Assembly: GCA_029202845.1 (NCBI GenBank)
Contig: CP119315.1
Coordinates: 1,619,501-1,683,500, forward strand
Reading direction: 5' to 3'
Origin: Candidatus Sphingomonas colombiensis
GTDB taxonomy: Bacteria; Pseudomonadota; Alphaproteobacteria; Sphingomonadales; Sphingomonadaceae
Length of the DNA stretch: 64,000 nucleotides
The position numbers and the translations under genes are program-made. Within the stretch, counting starts at the first letter, position 1. Every line of letters starts with the position of its first letter. This document shows, one piece after another, positions 1 through 7,293 of the stretch. Below the pieces are notes generated by a model, which ran no database searches, was not told the origin of the DNA, and saw only the letters and a list, made by a program, of their open reading frames with translations.

Positions 1-331
1 CGATCTCCGGATCGTTGCGCAGCGCGAGAATCGCCTGTTTCGTGGCCGGATCGTTCACCGTCATGCGGCCGGAAGCGTTGCGGCCGATCGCATCTGCGGC
101 CCAGCCGAGACCATATTCGCTGCCGTGGCGCTTCATCACCGACAGCCAGCTCTGATCGACGAATTGATACAGGCCGGATGCGGAGGAGGTCGTGGCGCGC
201 GCGTTGGCGTTCAGGCCGCTTTCGACCTTGGCCTGACCCATCAGATAGTCGAAATCGATCCCCGTACGCGCCGCCGCCCGCTGAATCGCGGACTGTATGC
301 GGCCGACGTTCGTGATAGCGTTGACGGTCAT
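1..331 (-). CDS. SLT-domain lytic transglycosylase, partial (runs off left edge)
   Basis: About 110 N-terminal residues are visible; the C-terminus lies beyond base 1. The sequence has the goose-type lysozyme/SLT signature: catalytic Glu37 in AKVESGLNANA, followed by SGLYQFVDQSW around residues 52-62. Such enzymes cleave the MurNAc-GlcNAc bond of peptidoglycan. No signal peptide is evident at the N-terminus, as in FlgJ-linked muramidases exported through the flagellar rod. The gene is last in the flgM-flgN direction and has its own sigma-54-like promoter. Because FlgJ here (9142-9483) lacks a muramidase domain, this protein is a good candidate for the wall-opening enzyme of rod assembly. That role is inference from context; the fold call is strong. 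Confidence 0.85.
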   Translation of the reverse strand, partial: MTVNAITNVGRIQSAIQRAAARTGIDFDYLMGQAKVESGLNANARATTSSASGLYQFVDQSWLSVMKRHGSEYGLGWAADAIGRNASGRMTVNDPATKQAILALRNDPEI

Positions 332-366
332 TTGCTGCGTTCGGTCCCCTGTTCAGGGATAACGCA

Positions 367-381
367 GCAATAATTGTGCCA
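367..381 (-). promoter_or_regulatory. sigma-54 promoter for the SLT transglycosylase
   Basis: Read on the minus strand the site is TGGCACAATTATTGC, one mismatch from the sigma-54 consensus TGGCACG-N4-TTGC with exact GG/GC spacing. Transcription would begin near 355, leaving about 24 nt before the ATG at 331, and an AGGGGA ribosome-binding sequence lies between. It sits just after the flgN stop, so the transglycosylase can be expressed separately from flgM-flgN. Sequence match is direct; activity is inferred. Confidence 0.7.
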
Positions 382-384
382 GAA

Positions 385-699
385 TTATGCGTAGGCGACG
401 ACCGGCCCGCGACTATAAGCGTTGCCACCCTCGCCGGACAGCATCTGCAACCGGCGGCGGACATTGGCGGCCATCAGGTTGACGTAGATGCGGCAAGTGT
501 CGTTGAGGCGATCCGCCTCGCTTGCCAGTTCGCGCAATTCGGGGCCGGCGGGGCCATCGCCCAGCGCCCGGAGCGTTTCGATGGCGTTAAGTTTCTCGGC
601 CGTCGCGCGTTCGAGCCCGGCGATATCGTTCGCCTTCAGCGCCGCGATCTCGGCATGGAGCGTGTCGATCACGCGGATCAGCGCGTCACGCCTTGTCAT
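385..699 (-). CDS. flgN: FlgN-like flagellar export chaperone
   Basis: A 104-residue, largely helical cytoplasmic protein. FlgN-family chaperones bind the C-termini of the hook-filament junction proteins FlgK and FlgL and deliver them to the export gate. The heptad-like N-terminal half (residues about 1-45) and small size fit the family, and both likely clients, flgK and flgL, are encoded in this window. The start overlaps the end of flgM by 14 bases, which suggests translational coupling. Primary sequence conservation in this family is poor, so the call leans on size, helicity and the position next to flgM. Confidence 0.75.
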   Translation of the reverse strand: MTRRDALIRVIDTLHAEIAALKANDIAGLERATAEKLNAIETLRALGDGPAGPELRELASEADRLNDTCRIYVNLMAANVRRRLQMLSGEGGNAYSRGPVVAYA

Positions 700-988
700 T
701 CGCCATCCAGTCGTAGCGCAGCGCGATCAGCTGGTCGGCGAGCGTCGCGGGAGAAAGCGGGAAAGTGCCGTTGGCCAGCGCATCCTTGATCCGCTGCACG
801 CGATTTGAATCGACGGGTGGGGTGGCCGCGAGCCGCGACGCGAGTGTCTGCGACTGCAGGTTCGAGTTCACCGCCGCGTCGGGCTGGTTCGAAACCGCCG
901 GAACCGCGCTGGTATTTTGCACGCGCACGATCGGCGCGACCGGAAGGTCGCTTGTCGTGACTGGCCTTGCACCGATCGAATCCACCAT
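686..988 (-). CDS. flgM: FlgM-like anti-sigma-28 factor
   Basis: A 100-residue protein with a disordered, Ala/Ser/Asn-rich N-terminal half and a C-terminal helical region (about residues 60-96) containing VQRIKDALANGTFPLSP and a following Leu-rich helix. That arrangement is typical of FlgM, which binds FliA (sigma-28) until the hook-basal body is complete and FlgM is exported. It is followed by flgN with overlap and preceded by flgA. A sigma-28-like promoter lies directly upstream, which would give the feedback loop known for FlgM. Assignment rests on C-terminal pattern plus context. Confidence 0.85.
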   Translation of the reverse strand: MVDSIGARPVTTSDLPVAPIVRVQNTSAVPAVSNQPDAAVNSNLQSQTLASRLAATPPVDSNRVQRIKDALANGTFPLSPATLADQLIALRYDWMANDKA

Positions 989-1021
989 GTCCGCACCTTT
1001 CCGGTTTCGCTGACATGGGGC

Positions 1022-1048
1022 TAAACGACCGTCGCCGGAAAAGTTTTA
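1022..1048 (-). promoter_or_regulatory. sigma-28-like promoter upstream of flgM
   Basis: On the minus strand TAAA (bases 1045-1048) is followed after exactly 15 bases by GTCGTTTA (1022-1029), which matches 5 of 8 positions of the enterobacterial sigma-28 -10 element GCCGATAA. It lies in the 63-bp gap between flgA and flgM and is correctly oriented for flgM. The spacing is right but the -10 match is partial. Confidence 0.45.
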
Positions 1049-1051
1049 GCA

Positions 1052-1552
1052 TTATTGTTCGGCCCAGCCCGGAAGGGTGGCGCGACCGGCCTCGACCGCG
1101 ACCGCCTGTACCGGCGCCTTCGCGTTTTCGACCTTCACCATCAGCCGCTCGCCGGGGGCGGCATCGGCCATCGCAATGCCATCGCGGGTGATCGAAAAGC
1201 CATCCGATCCGGCCTCGATCGTCAGCGGGTCGCCGCGCTTGATCACCTTTTCCGCGACGCGTGCGACGGCACCGGCGGCGGGAGCGGGGATGACTGTGGT
1301 GCGTGCCGGCATCACGACCGGTACGAAGATGCGCCATTCCGGCCCGGTGCAGGAAACGACCACCGCGTCATGCGCATCGGTGCGCCACGCCATCGATACC
1401 GTGGGGCATTGCGCGAGGCGCAGGCGCGGATCGATCGTCGCGCGCGGGCCGCCTTCCTGCCCGATCGCGCGCCCGGTGAAGGCGGCGATTCCGCGATCGA
1501 GCGCGGCGATATCCTGGAACGAGGCGGCGGCGAGAAGAGCGAGAGCGATCAT
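1052..1552 (-). CDS. flgA: Flagellar P-ring assembly chaperone FlgA
   Basis: A 166-residue periplasmic protein that assists FlgI polymerisation around the rod. The N-terminus (MIALALLAAASFQ) is a short signal peptide. The C-terminal half carries the SAF-type core with VIKRGDPLTIEA, a conserved turn of FlgA, and ends with GERLMVKVENAK, typical of the family. The ATG overlaps the stop of the preceding MotB-like gene as ATGA, so the two are translationally coupled. The client flgI is in the divergent operon. The protein is shorter than E. coli FlgA, which is common in alphaproteobacteria. Confidence 0.88.
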   Translation of the reverse strand: MIALALLAAASFQDIAALDRGIAAFTGRAIGQEGGPRATIDPRLRLAQCPTVSMAWRTDAHDAVVVSCTGPEWRIFVPVVMPARTTVIPAPAAGAVARVAEKVIKRGDPLTIEAGSDGFSITRDGIAMADAAPGERLMVKVENAKAPVQAVAVEAGRATLPGWAEQ

Positions 1553-2097
1553 CGGGAGTTTCCTTCGCCCGCGAAAGCGAACGTGACGGTGACCTGGCGG
1601 TGGCCCGGTCGATTAGTGGTGGTGACGAGGATGCGGCCGGGCGCGACATGCCCCAGCGCGGCGGCGACCGCGCGGGCGCGATCGGTGGCGAGCACCACGG
1701 CGCTTCCGGTCGCGGCATCGACGTCGGCGGGGGAGCCATCGCTGCTCCCCGTGACGGTGAGCGCGATACGCGGATCGCGCGCCGCCTCGGTCGCCCAGGC
1801 GATCAGCGCATCGGGTGACGCGGGCAAAGCGGCGCTTCCGGGCGCGAATCCCGGCATCGCATTGGCGGCGAGCGGCATCGGCAACGGCGCTCGTGCGGCC
1901 GGGTCGGGGGTCGCAGCGCTGCCGCCGAAGCCTTCGCGCAACCCGTCAGCAAGCTGGCGCGGATCAAGCTGGTGGTTCGCCTGCAACAGCACGAAGAAGC
2001 CGATCAGCAGCAGCGCCAGATCGGCGAGCGTGATCAGCCACAGCGGGCGTGCGGGGGCTGCCACGGGAAATTCGTCGAACGCGGTGTCGTCGGTCAC
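1549..2097 (-). CDS. MotB-like flagellar stator/OmpA-family protein
   Basis: A 182-residue protein with one N-terminal membrane segment (about residues 18-40) containing an Asp in ITLADLALLLIGFFVL, the position of the proton-carrying Asp of MotB. It is followed by a linker and a short OmpA-like peptidoglycan-binding domain (about residues 85-175). I chose the GTG at 2095-2097 because GGGAGG lies at good distance and because it overlaps the stop of the MotA-like gene by four bases. It is much shorter than the MotB at 12711 and lacks that protein's long N-terminal extension. With the upstream gene it forms a second stator-like pair; its actual function is not shown by sequence. Confidence 0.75.
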   Translation of the reverse strand: MTDDTAFDEFPVAAPARPLWLITLADLALLLIGFFVLLQANHQLDPRQLADGLREGFGGSAATPDPAARAPLPMPLAANAMPGFAPGSAALPASPDALIAWATEAARDPRIALTVTGSSDGSPADVDAATGSAVVLATDRARAVAAALGHVAPGRILVTTTNRPGHRQVTVTFAFAGEGNSR

Positions 2098-2768
2098 GAT
2101 ACGTCCTCCCGCATGGGGGAGAAGCTGACGGGGCCGACGGGATTGCGCGGCGCCTCGCGCGCGGCGAGCGCGGCGAGCGGCGCCTCCAGCCGGGCGCGCT
2201 CGAACGCCTCGATGCGCGCGGCGGCGCGGAGCCGGGTGGCGATCGGCATCGCGACGAGATTGGCGATCAGCGCGCCATAAAGCGTAGCGAGGAGTGCCAC
2301 TGCCATCGCCTGCCCGATCGCGCGCGGATCGCTCATCTGCGTGAACATCGCGACCAGCCCGACAAGCGTACCGACCATGCCCATCGCGGGCGCGACTTCT
2401 GCCATTCCGGTCCACACGTCGGCGGCGGCGGCGTGCCGCTCGATTCGCGCGCGACGGCGGTGGCGCAACTCGCGCGTGATCCCTTCCGCGCCCTCGCCGT
2501 CGACGATCAGCGCGATCGCGGTGGCGACATCGCTGTCGACGATCACCGAGCGATCGAGCGCGATCGTGCCGTGGCGTCGCGCGATGCGCGACAAAGCGTT
2601 CACCTGTTCCAGCAGCGGCTCGGCGGAGAAATCTCGGCGTGGCAGCGTGATCAGCGCGTGCAGCGCACGCGTCAGATCGGCGGACCGTGTGCGCAGCATC
2701 GCCGCGACGATCGTGCCGCCGCCGACGATGATCGCCGCATAAGGATCAAGGAACGTGCCGGGGGTCAT
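2094..2768 (-). CDS. MotA/TolQ/ExbB-family channel protein
   Basis: A 224-residue membrane protein with the MotA/ExbB architecture: an N-terminal membrane segment (YAAIIVGGGTIVAAML), a long cytoplasmic loop rich in basic residues, then two close membrane helices containing APAMGMVGTLVGLVAMF and AVALLATLYGALIANL. These are the hallmarks of PomA/MotA-type proton or sodium channels. The start at 2768 puts the first helix right at the N-terminus; upstream codons in frame give an unconvincing extension. It is first in the minus-strand operon with the MotB-like gene and flgA and is transcribed away from flgB. I see no strong ribosome-binding site. Confidence 0.8.
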   Translation of the reverse strand: MTPGTFLDPYAAIIVGGGTIVAAMLRTRSADLTRALHALITLPRRDFSAEPLLEQVNALSRIARRHGTIALDRSVIVDSDVATAIALIVDGEGAEGITRELRHRRRARIERHAAAADVWTGMAEVAPAMGMVGTLVGLVAMFTQMSDPRAIGQAMAVALLATLYGALIANLVAMPIATRLRAAARIEAFERARLEAPLAALAAREAPRNPVGPVSFSPMREDVS

Positions 2769-2780
2769 GCGCCTGTCATT

Positions 2781-2795
2781 GCAAGGGGCGGGCCA
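2781..2795 (-). promoter_or_regulatory. sigma-54 promoter for the MotA-like/MotB-like/flgA operon
   Basis: The minus-strand sequence is TGGCCCGCCCCTTGC, one mismatch (C for A) from TGGCACG-N4-TTGC with exact spacing. The predicted start, about 12 bases downstream, falls near 2769-2771, immediately before the ATG whose first base is 2768. If real, the transcript is almost leaderless. It is the mirror image of the flgB promoter on the other strand. Confidence 0.6.
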
Positions 2796-2850
2796 ATTGC
2801 GCGGTCGCGTCAATCGATCGCCACGCGTTTGCCGGATCGCCGCGGCAGTG

Positions 2851-2887
2851 CGGCAAGCGTTGCCGGCCGCCCGGCAAGATCTTGCCG
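2851..2887. promoter_or_regulatory. Paired FlbD-type enhancer palindromes
   Basis: Two inverted repeats lie between the divergent sigma-54 promoters: CGGCAA-GCG-TTGCCG at 2851-2865 and CGGCAA-GATC-TTGCCG at 2872-2887, the second a perfect 16-bp palindrome. Their centres are about 21.5 bp apart, two helical turns, and lie roughly 80-110 bp upstream of both predicted start sites. Activators of the FlbD/NtrC family in Caulobacter bind GGCA/TGCC-type ftr sites at about this distance. The palindromes are seen directly; the binding protein is inferred. Confidence 0.6.
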
Positions 2888-2930
2888 TTTGGCGTGGCGC
2901 CACTGGCTCCGTTGCGGCGGTATCGGCAAT

Positions 2931-2946
2931 TGGCACGCGCCTTGCT
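2931..2946 (+). promoter_or_regulatory. sigma-54 promoter of the flgB operon
   Basis: TGGCACGCGCCTTGCT is a full match to the sigma-54 consensus TGGCACG-N4-TTGCW. Transcription should start near 2957, giving a leader of about 29 nt that contains CAGGAGA ahead of the flgB ATG at 2986. This is the strongest promoter sequence in the window. Confidence 0.85.
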
Positions 2947-2985
2947 GATCTTCTCGCGCACATTCCCGTGCAGGAGACCCGGCCG

Positions 2986-3330
2986 ATGGCCAGCGACACG
3001 TTGTTCGGAGTTCACGGATCAGCCCTGGAGGTGCGCTCGCAGCGCATGGGGTTGCTCGCGTCGAACATCGCCAACGCCTCCACCCCCAATTTCAAGGCGC
3101 GCGATGTCAATTTCCATCAGGCGCTGTCGGCCGTCGAGCAGACCGGCGCCGGCGGCTTTGATGCGAGCGTCAAATATCGCGTGCCGCTGCAAACCTCGAT
3201 GGACGGCAACACCGTCGATCTGAGTCAGGAGCAGACCGCCTTTGCCGAAAACGCCGTCCAGTATCAGACGACGCTTTCCTTTCTGAACGGGCGGATCAGC
3301 CAGATCACCCGCGCGCTGAGAGGAGAATAA
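2986..3330 (+). CDS. flgB: Flagellar proximal rod protein FlgB
   Basis: A 114-residue rod subunit secreted through the flagellar type III system. The N-terminal region carries the rod/hook signature LLASNIANASTPNFKARDVNF (about residues 23-43, N-A-x-T-P-x-F core) and the C-terminal helix has EQTAFAENAVQYQTTL, both typical of FlgB. The ATG at 2986 is preceded by CAGGAGA. It opens the eleven-gene flgB-flgL operon behind a consensus sigma-54 promoter, with flgC two bases downstream. Confidence 0.95.
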   Translation: MASDTLFGVHGSALEVRSQRMGLLASNIANASTPNFKARDVNFHQALSAVEQTGAGGFDASVKYRVPLQTSMDGNTVDLSQEQTAFAENAVQYQTTLSFLNGRISQITRALRGE

Positions 3331-3332
3331 GC

Positions 3333-3740
3333 ATGGCCACGCCGATGACGATCTTCCAGGTCGCGGGGCGTGCGATGTCCGCGCAGCTCGTGCGGATGAA
3401 CACCACCGCGTCGAATCTCGCCAATGCCGGCGGGGTCTCCGGGTCGGAGGACACAGCCTATCGCACGATCAAGCCGGTGTTCCGCACCAGCTTCGACAAG
3501 GCGTCCGGCATGTCCACCGTCGATGTCGAGCAGGTCGTGACCGCCGGCGGCACGCCGACCAAGCGTTACGATCCGACCAACCCGATCGCGGACAAGGACG
3601 GCAATATCTACGAGGCCGCCGTCGATGAGACCCGTGAGCTGGTCGACATGATGGAAACGGCTCGCAGCTACCAGAACAACGTCGAGGTGATGAACACCGC
3701 CAAGTCGTTGATCCTCGACACCATCAAGATGGGGCGCTGA
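3333..3740 (+). CDS. flgC: Flagellar proximal rod protein FlgC
   Basis: A 135-residue rod protein. It has the N-terminal signature MNTTASNLANAGG, the FlgC-specific central segment RYDPTNPIADKDGNIY that precedes the C-terminal helix, and the C-terminal VDMMETARSYQNNVEVMNTAKSL region shared by axial proteins. Residues match the usual FlgC length of about 135. It starts two bases after flgB, with AGGAGA inside the end of flgB as ribosome-binding site. Confidence 0.96.
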   Translation: MATPMTIFQVAGRAMSAQLVRMNTTASNLANAGGVSGSEDTAYRTIKPVFRTSFDKASGMSTVDVEQVVTAGGTPTKRYDPTNPIADKDGNIYEAAVDETRELVDMMETARSYQNNVEVMNTAKSLILDTIKMGR

Positions 3741-3743
3741 TAA

Positions 3744-4430
3744 ATGACCGCTAGCACCTTCGATTCGACGCTCGCGTCGCTCGGCATCAACCGAACCACG
3801 AGCAACACCGCGACCAGCAACACGACCAGTGGTTCGACCACGCTCGGTCAAAGCGACTTCCTGAAGCTGATGACCGCGCAGATGCAGAACCAGGATCCGT
3901 TCGCGCCGGTCGACAACACCCAGATGGTCGCGCAGATGGCGCAATTCTCCTCGCTCGCCGGCATCACCGATATGTCGACGACGCTGAAGGCGATTTCCGA
4001 CAAGCTGGGTGCGACCACCACCGCGGATGCCGTCAGCTATATCGGCAAAACGGTGCTGGTGCCCGGCAGCACGGCCTATGGCCGCACCTCCGGCGGCCTC
4101 ACTGGCGGGGTAGAGCTGAGTGGCGATGCCACCAACGTCAACGTGACCATCTCCGACCAGAACGGGCAGGTGCTGAAGACGATGAAGCTCGGCGCCCATG
4201 CCAAGGGCACCGCGCTCTATGACTGGGACGGCACGACCGATCAGGGCGCCGATGCCGGAACCGGCCCGTTCACCGTCACCGTCACCGCCCAGAACAGCGG
4301 GGTCACCATTCCATCCACCGGGCTCGTCTGGGCGCCGGTGCAATCGGTGTCGACCACCAGCGGCAAGGCGATGCTCTCGCTTCCCGGCATCGGTGATGTC
4401 GACGCTTCCACCGTCCGCCAGATCGGCTGA
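3744..4430 (+). CDS. flgD: Flagellar hook assembly scaffold FlgD
   Basis: A 228-residue hook-cap protein that sits at the tip of the growing hook and is removed when the hook is complete. The N-terminal third has the FlgD core QSDFLKLMTAQMQNQDPFAPVDNTQMVAQMAQFSSL-type segment (about residues 33-70). The C-terminal part has the FlgD tudor/Ig-like region, with KGTALYDWDGTTDQG matching the family's W-D-G-x-D motif. The first 30 residues are Thr/Ser/Asn-rich. It precedes flgE, whose product it helps polymerise. Confidence 0.95.
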   Translation: MTASTFDSTLASLGINRTTSNTATSNTTSGSTTLGQSDFLKLMTAQMQNQDPFAPVDNTQMVAQMAQFSSLAGITDMSTTLKAISDKLGATTTADAVSYIGKTVLVPGSTAYGRTSGGLTGGVELSGDATNVNVTISDQNGQVLKTMKLGAHAKGTALYDWDGTTDQGADAGTGPFTVTVTAQNSGVTIPSTGLVWAPVQSVSTTSGKAMLSLPGIGDVDASTVRQIG

Positions 4431-4450
4431 GTTTAACAGGAGTAATCCAG

Positions 4451-5713
4451 ATGTCCTTCTACACCTCGCTCACCGGCCTTCAGGCGGCGCAGACCGATCT
4501 GTCGGTAATCAGCCACAATCTGGCCAACGTCGCCACCAACGGTTTCAAGAAGTCGCGCAGTGAATTCGCCGACGTGATCGCCAGCAACGTCTCCACCTCG
4601 CCCACCTCGATGGTCGGCTCGGGCGTGACGGTGAAGGGCAACGTCCAGCAATTCGGGCAGGGCAGCTTCATCCAGTCGACCAACGTGCTCGATCTCGCGA
4701 TTTCGGGCGACGGGTTCTTCGCGGTCAAGACCAACCCCGATTCCTCGAAGGTCAATTTCACCCGCAACGGCGGCTTCAGCGTCGATGCCAACCACAATGT
4801 GGTGGATGGGAACGGCGGCTATCTGCAGGTCTATCCGGTGGACGGCTCGGGCGCGGTGGTTGCCAGCGGACTTGATTCGACGGTGTCACTCAACCTGCCG
4901 GCCACCAGCGGCGTCGCGGTGCCCACGGGCAACGTCAAATATACCATGAACCTCTCGTCGAGCGCCGGCATTCCGGCGACCGCGACGTTCGATCGCTTCG
5001 ATCCGTCGAGCTATAACAATTCGACCTCGAGCACGGTGTACGATGGCAACGGCAATGCCGTGACCATGACCACCTATTTCCGGCGCGAGACGACGCCGGA
5101 TGCGGCGGGCAACACCACCTGGTCGGCCTATAGCTTCATCGGCGATCAGGCGCTGCAATCGGGCGGTTCCGGCGCGGTGACGATGACGTTCGACAGCAGC
5201 GGCCAGCTCACCTCGGGCAATTCGACGACGTTCGATCCGGTCACCCCGGCGGGCGCGAGCGTGGCGCAGACCGTGAAGCTCGATTTCAACGCTGGTACCA
5301 CGCAGGTCGCATCGCCCTTCAACGTCAGCGCGCGTTCGCAGGACGGCACCTCGGTCGGCCAGCTCGAAGGCGTGACGATCGATGAGGGCGGCCTGGTCAA
5401 GGCGAGCTACTCGAACGGCGACATCGTCAATCTCGGCAAGGTGGCCGTGGTCAACTTCGCCAATCCCGCCGGGCTGCGACAGGTCGGTTCGAGCTATTGG
5501 ACGGCGACGGGTCTGTCGGGCGCCGCGATGGCGGGTTCCGCCGGCGAGAACGGCTTCGGCACGCTGATGACCGGCACGATCGAGCGCTCGAACGTCGATA
5601 TCACCGAGGAACTGGTCAATCTGATCGCGGCACAGCGCAATTTCCAGGCGAATTCCAAGGCGCTCGATACCGCGAACCAGATTTCGCAGACGATCTTCAA
5701 CATCCGGTCGTGA
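4451..5713 (+). CDS. flgE: Flagellar hook protein FlgE
   Basis: A 420-residue hook subunit. The N-terminus has SFYTSLTGLQAAQ and the axial signature SHNLANVATNGFKKSR; the middle has FAVKTNPDSSKVNFTRNG; the C-terminus has the conserved SNVDITEELVNLIAAQRNF and a final helix ending NIRS. ACAGGAG precedes the ATG. The length is ordinary for FlgE and about the same as in E. coli (402). The region between residues about 150 and 290 is the variable surface domain. Confidence 0.95.
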   Translation: MSFYTSLTGLQAAQTDLSVISHNLANVATNGFKKSRSEFADVIASNVSTSPTSMVGSGVTVKGNVQQFGQGSFIQSTNVLDLAISGDGFFAVKTNPDSSKVNFTRNGGFSVDANHNVVDGNGGYLQVYPVDGSGAVVASGLDSTVSLNLPATSGVAVPTGNVKYTMNLSSSAGIPATATFDRFDPSSYNNSTSSTVYDGNGNAVTMTTYFRRETTPDAAGNTTWSAYSFIGDQALQSGGSGAVTMTFDSSGQLTSGNSTTFDPVTPAGASVAQTVKLDFNAGTTQVASPFNVSARSQDGTSVGQLEGVTIDEGGLVKASYSNGDIVNLGKVAVVNFANPAGLRQVGSSYWTATGLSGAAMAGSAGENGFGTLMTGTIERSNVDITEELVNLIAAQRNFQANSKALDTANQISQTIFNIRS

Positions 5714-5739
5714 TCGCGAAAGACGGGCGGGAGGCGTAA

Positions 5740-6492
5740 ATGGATAAATTGGTCTATACGGCGGCGACGGGGCTCAGGGCGCATATGCAGGCCCAGGCCG
5801 CGATCGCCAACAATATGGCCAACGCCTCCACCACCGGCTTTCGTGCGGATCGGGTCGTGTTCGATCAGATCCAGATGCGGGGCGGCGGCGCGGAGCTGAT
5901 GGCACGCTCGCCCACCTCGTCCGAAGTTACCGATGCGGATCGCTCGCAGGGCACGCTGATCTCCACCGGGCGTAGCCTCGACGTGGCGGTTTCGGGCCGT
6001 AACGACTGGATCGCGGTACAGGCGCCGGAAGGCGGCGAGGCGTATACGCGGCGCGGCGACCTGTCGGTTTCGGCATCGGGCACGTTGCAGACCGGCGACG
6101 GGTTTCTGGTGATGGGCCAGGGCGGCCCGATCACCATCCCGCCGTATAACTCGCTCTCGATCGGCGCGGACGGCTCGATCTCGATCGTCGCGCAGGGCGA
6201 TGCCAGCGGCAAGCCCGAGGTGATCGACAAGATCAAGCTCGTCTCCGACAACGGCGCCAATACCGTGAAGGGGGTGGATAATCTGCTCCATGTTCGCGGC
6301 GGCGGCGCGCTGCCGGAAAATCTCGATGCGCAGGTCGTTTCCGGCACGCTCGAGGGATCGAACGTCAACATGACGCAGGCGCTGGTCGACATGATCGAGA
6401 ACCAGCGCAGCTACGAAGTGCAGGCCAACCTGCTCAAGAACGCCAAAGACATGGATGAGGGCGCTGCGTCGATCATGCGCCTTCCAGCCTGA
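5740..6492 (+). CDS. flgF: Flagellar rod protein FlgF
   Basis: A 250-residue proximal-rod subunit. It starts with MDKLVYTAATGLRAHMQAQA and the axial signature IANNMANASTTGFRAD; it ends with SNVNMTQALVDMIENQRSYE and a C-terminal helix, as in FlgF/FlgG. It is distinguished from FlgG by the shorter length, the N-terminal sequence and its position between flgE and flgG. GGGAGGCG lies upstream of the ATG. Confidence 0.94.
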   Translation: MDKLVYTAATGLRAHMQAQAAIANNMANASTTGFRADRVVFDQIQMRGGGAELMARSPTSSEVTDADRSQGTLISTGRSLDVAVSGRNDWIAVQAPEGGEAYTRRGDLSVSASGTLQTGDGFLVMGQGGPITIPPYNSLSIGADGSISIVAQGDASGKPEVIDKIKLVSDNGANTVKGVDNLLHVRGGGALPENLDAQVVSGTLEGSNVNMTQALVDMIENQRSYEVQANLLKNAKDMDEGAASIMRLPA

Positions 6493-6504
6493 GGAAACTG
6501 AACG

Positions 6505-7293
6505 ATGACCACCGCCGCCATGCATATCGCGCGCACCGGGCTCGATGCCCAGGACATGCGCATGCGCGTCATCTCGAACAATCTCGCGAACGTGAACACC
6601 ACCGCGTTCAAGCGCGATCGCGCCGCCTTCGCGACATTGGGATATCAGACGGTCACCGCGCCGGGCGCGCAATCGACCCAGTCGACGCAATATGCCACCG
6701 GGCTCAATCTCGGCACCGGCGTGCGCATTCAGGGCACCGCGCGGATGGATACGGCGGGATCGCTCAACACCACGGGCAACAGCCTCGATCTCGCGATCGA
6801 CGGCGACGGTTATTTCCAGGTGCAGATGCCCGGCGGCCAGCTTGGCTATACCCGCGCGGGCAATTTCTCGCGCTCGCCCGAAGGGCTGCTCGTCACGAGT
6901 GACGGCTATCAGGTGATGCCGGGGATCACCGTGCCGGAAGGCGCGACCTCGATCACGATCGGCACCGACGGCACCGTCTCCGCCACGCTGCCGAGCCAGA
7001 CCAACGCGCAGACGCTGGGGCAGATCCAGGTCGCGAACTTCCCCAATGCGGCGGGTTTGCAGAGCGCCGGGGACAATTACGTCAAGGAAACCGCCGCATC
7101 GGGCGCCGCCAACATGGGCGTGCCTGGCGAGGACGGACGCGGCACCGTGCGACAGGGCATGCTGGAGGCATCGAACGTCAACGTCGTCGAGGAGCTCGTC
7201 GACATGATCGAGACGCAGCGCGCCTATGAGGTCAATTCCAAGATGATCTCGGCCACCGACGACATGCTCAAATACGTCAACCAGAACCTCTGA
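6505..7293 (+). CDS. flgG: Flagellar distal rod protein FlgG
   Basis: A 262-residue distal-rod protein. Evidence includes MHIARTGLDAQDMRMRVISN at the N-terminus, the signature NNLANVNTTAFKRDR, the NSLDLAIDGDGYFQVQMPGG segment, and the C-terminal SNVNVVEELVDMIETQRAYE helix, all typical of FlgG. Length equals the usual 260-262 residues. A GAGGAAACTGAACG leader precedes the ATG. Its stop overlaps the most upstream candidate start of flgH. Confidence 0.96.
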   Translation: MTTAAMHIARTGLDAQDMRMRVISNNLANVNTTAFKRDRAAFATLGYQTVTAPGAQSTQSTQYATGLNLGTGVRIQGTARMDTAGSLNTTGNSLDLAIDGDGYFQVQMPGGQLGYTRAGNFSRSPEGLLVTSDGYQVMPGITVPEGATSITIGTDGTVSATLPSQTNAQTLGQIQVANFPNAAGLQSAGDNYVKETAASGAANMGVPGEDGRGTVRQGMLEASNVNVVEELVDMIETQRAYEVNSKMISATDDMLKYVNQNL

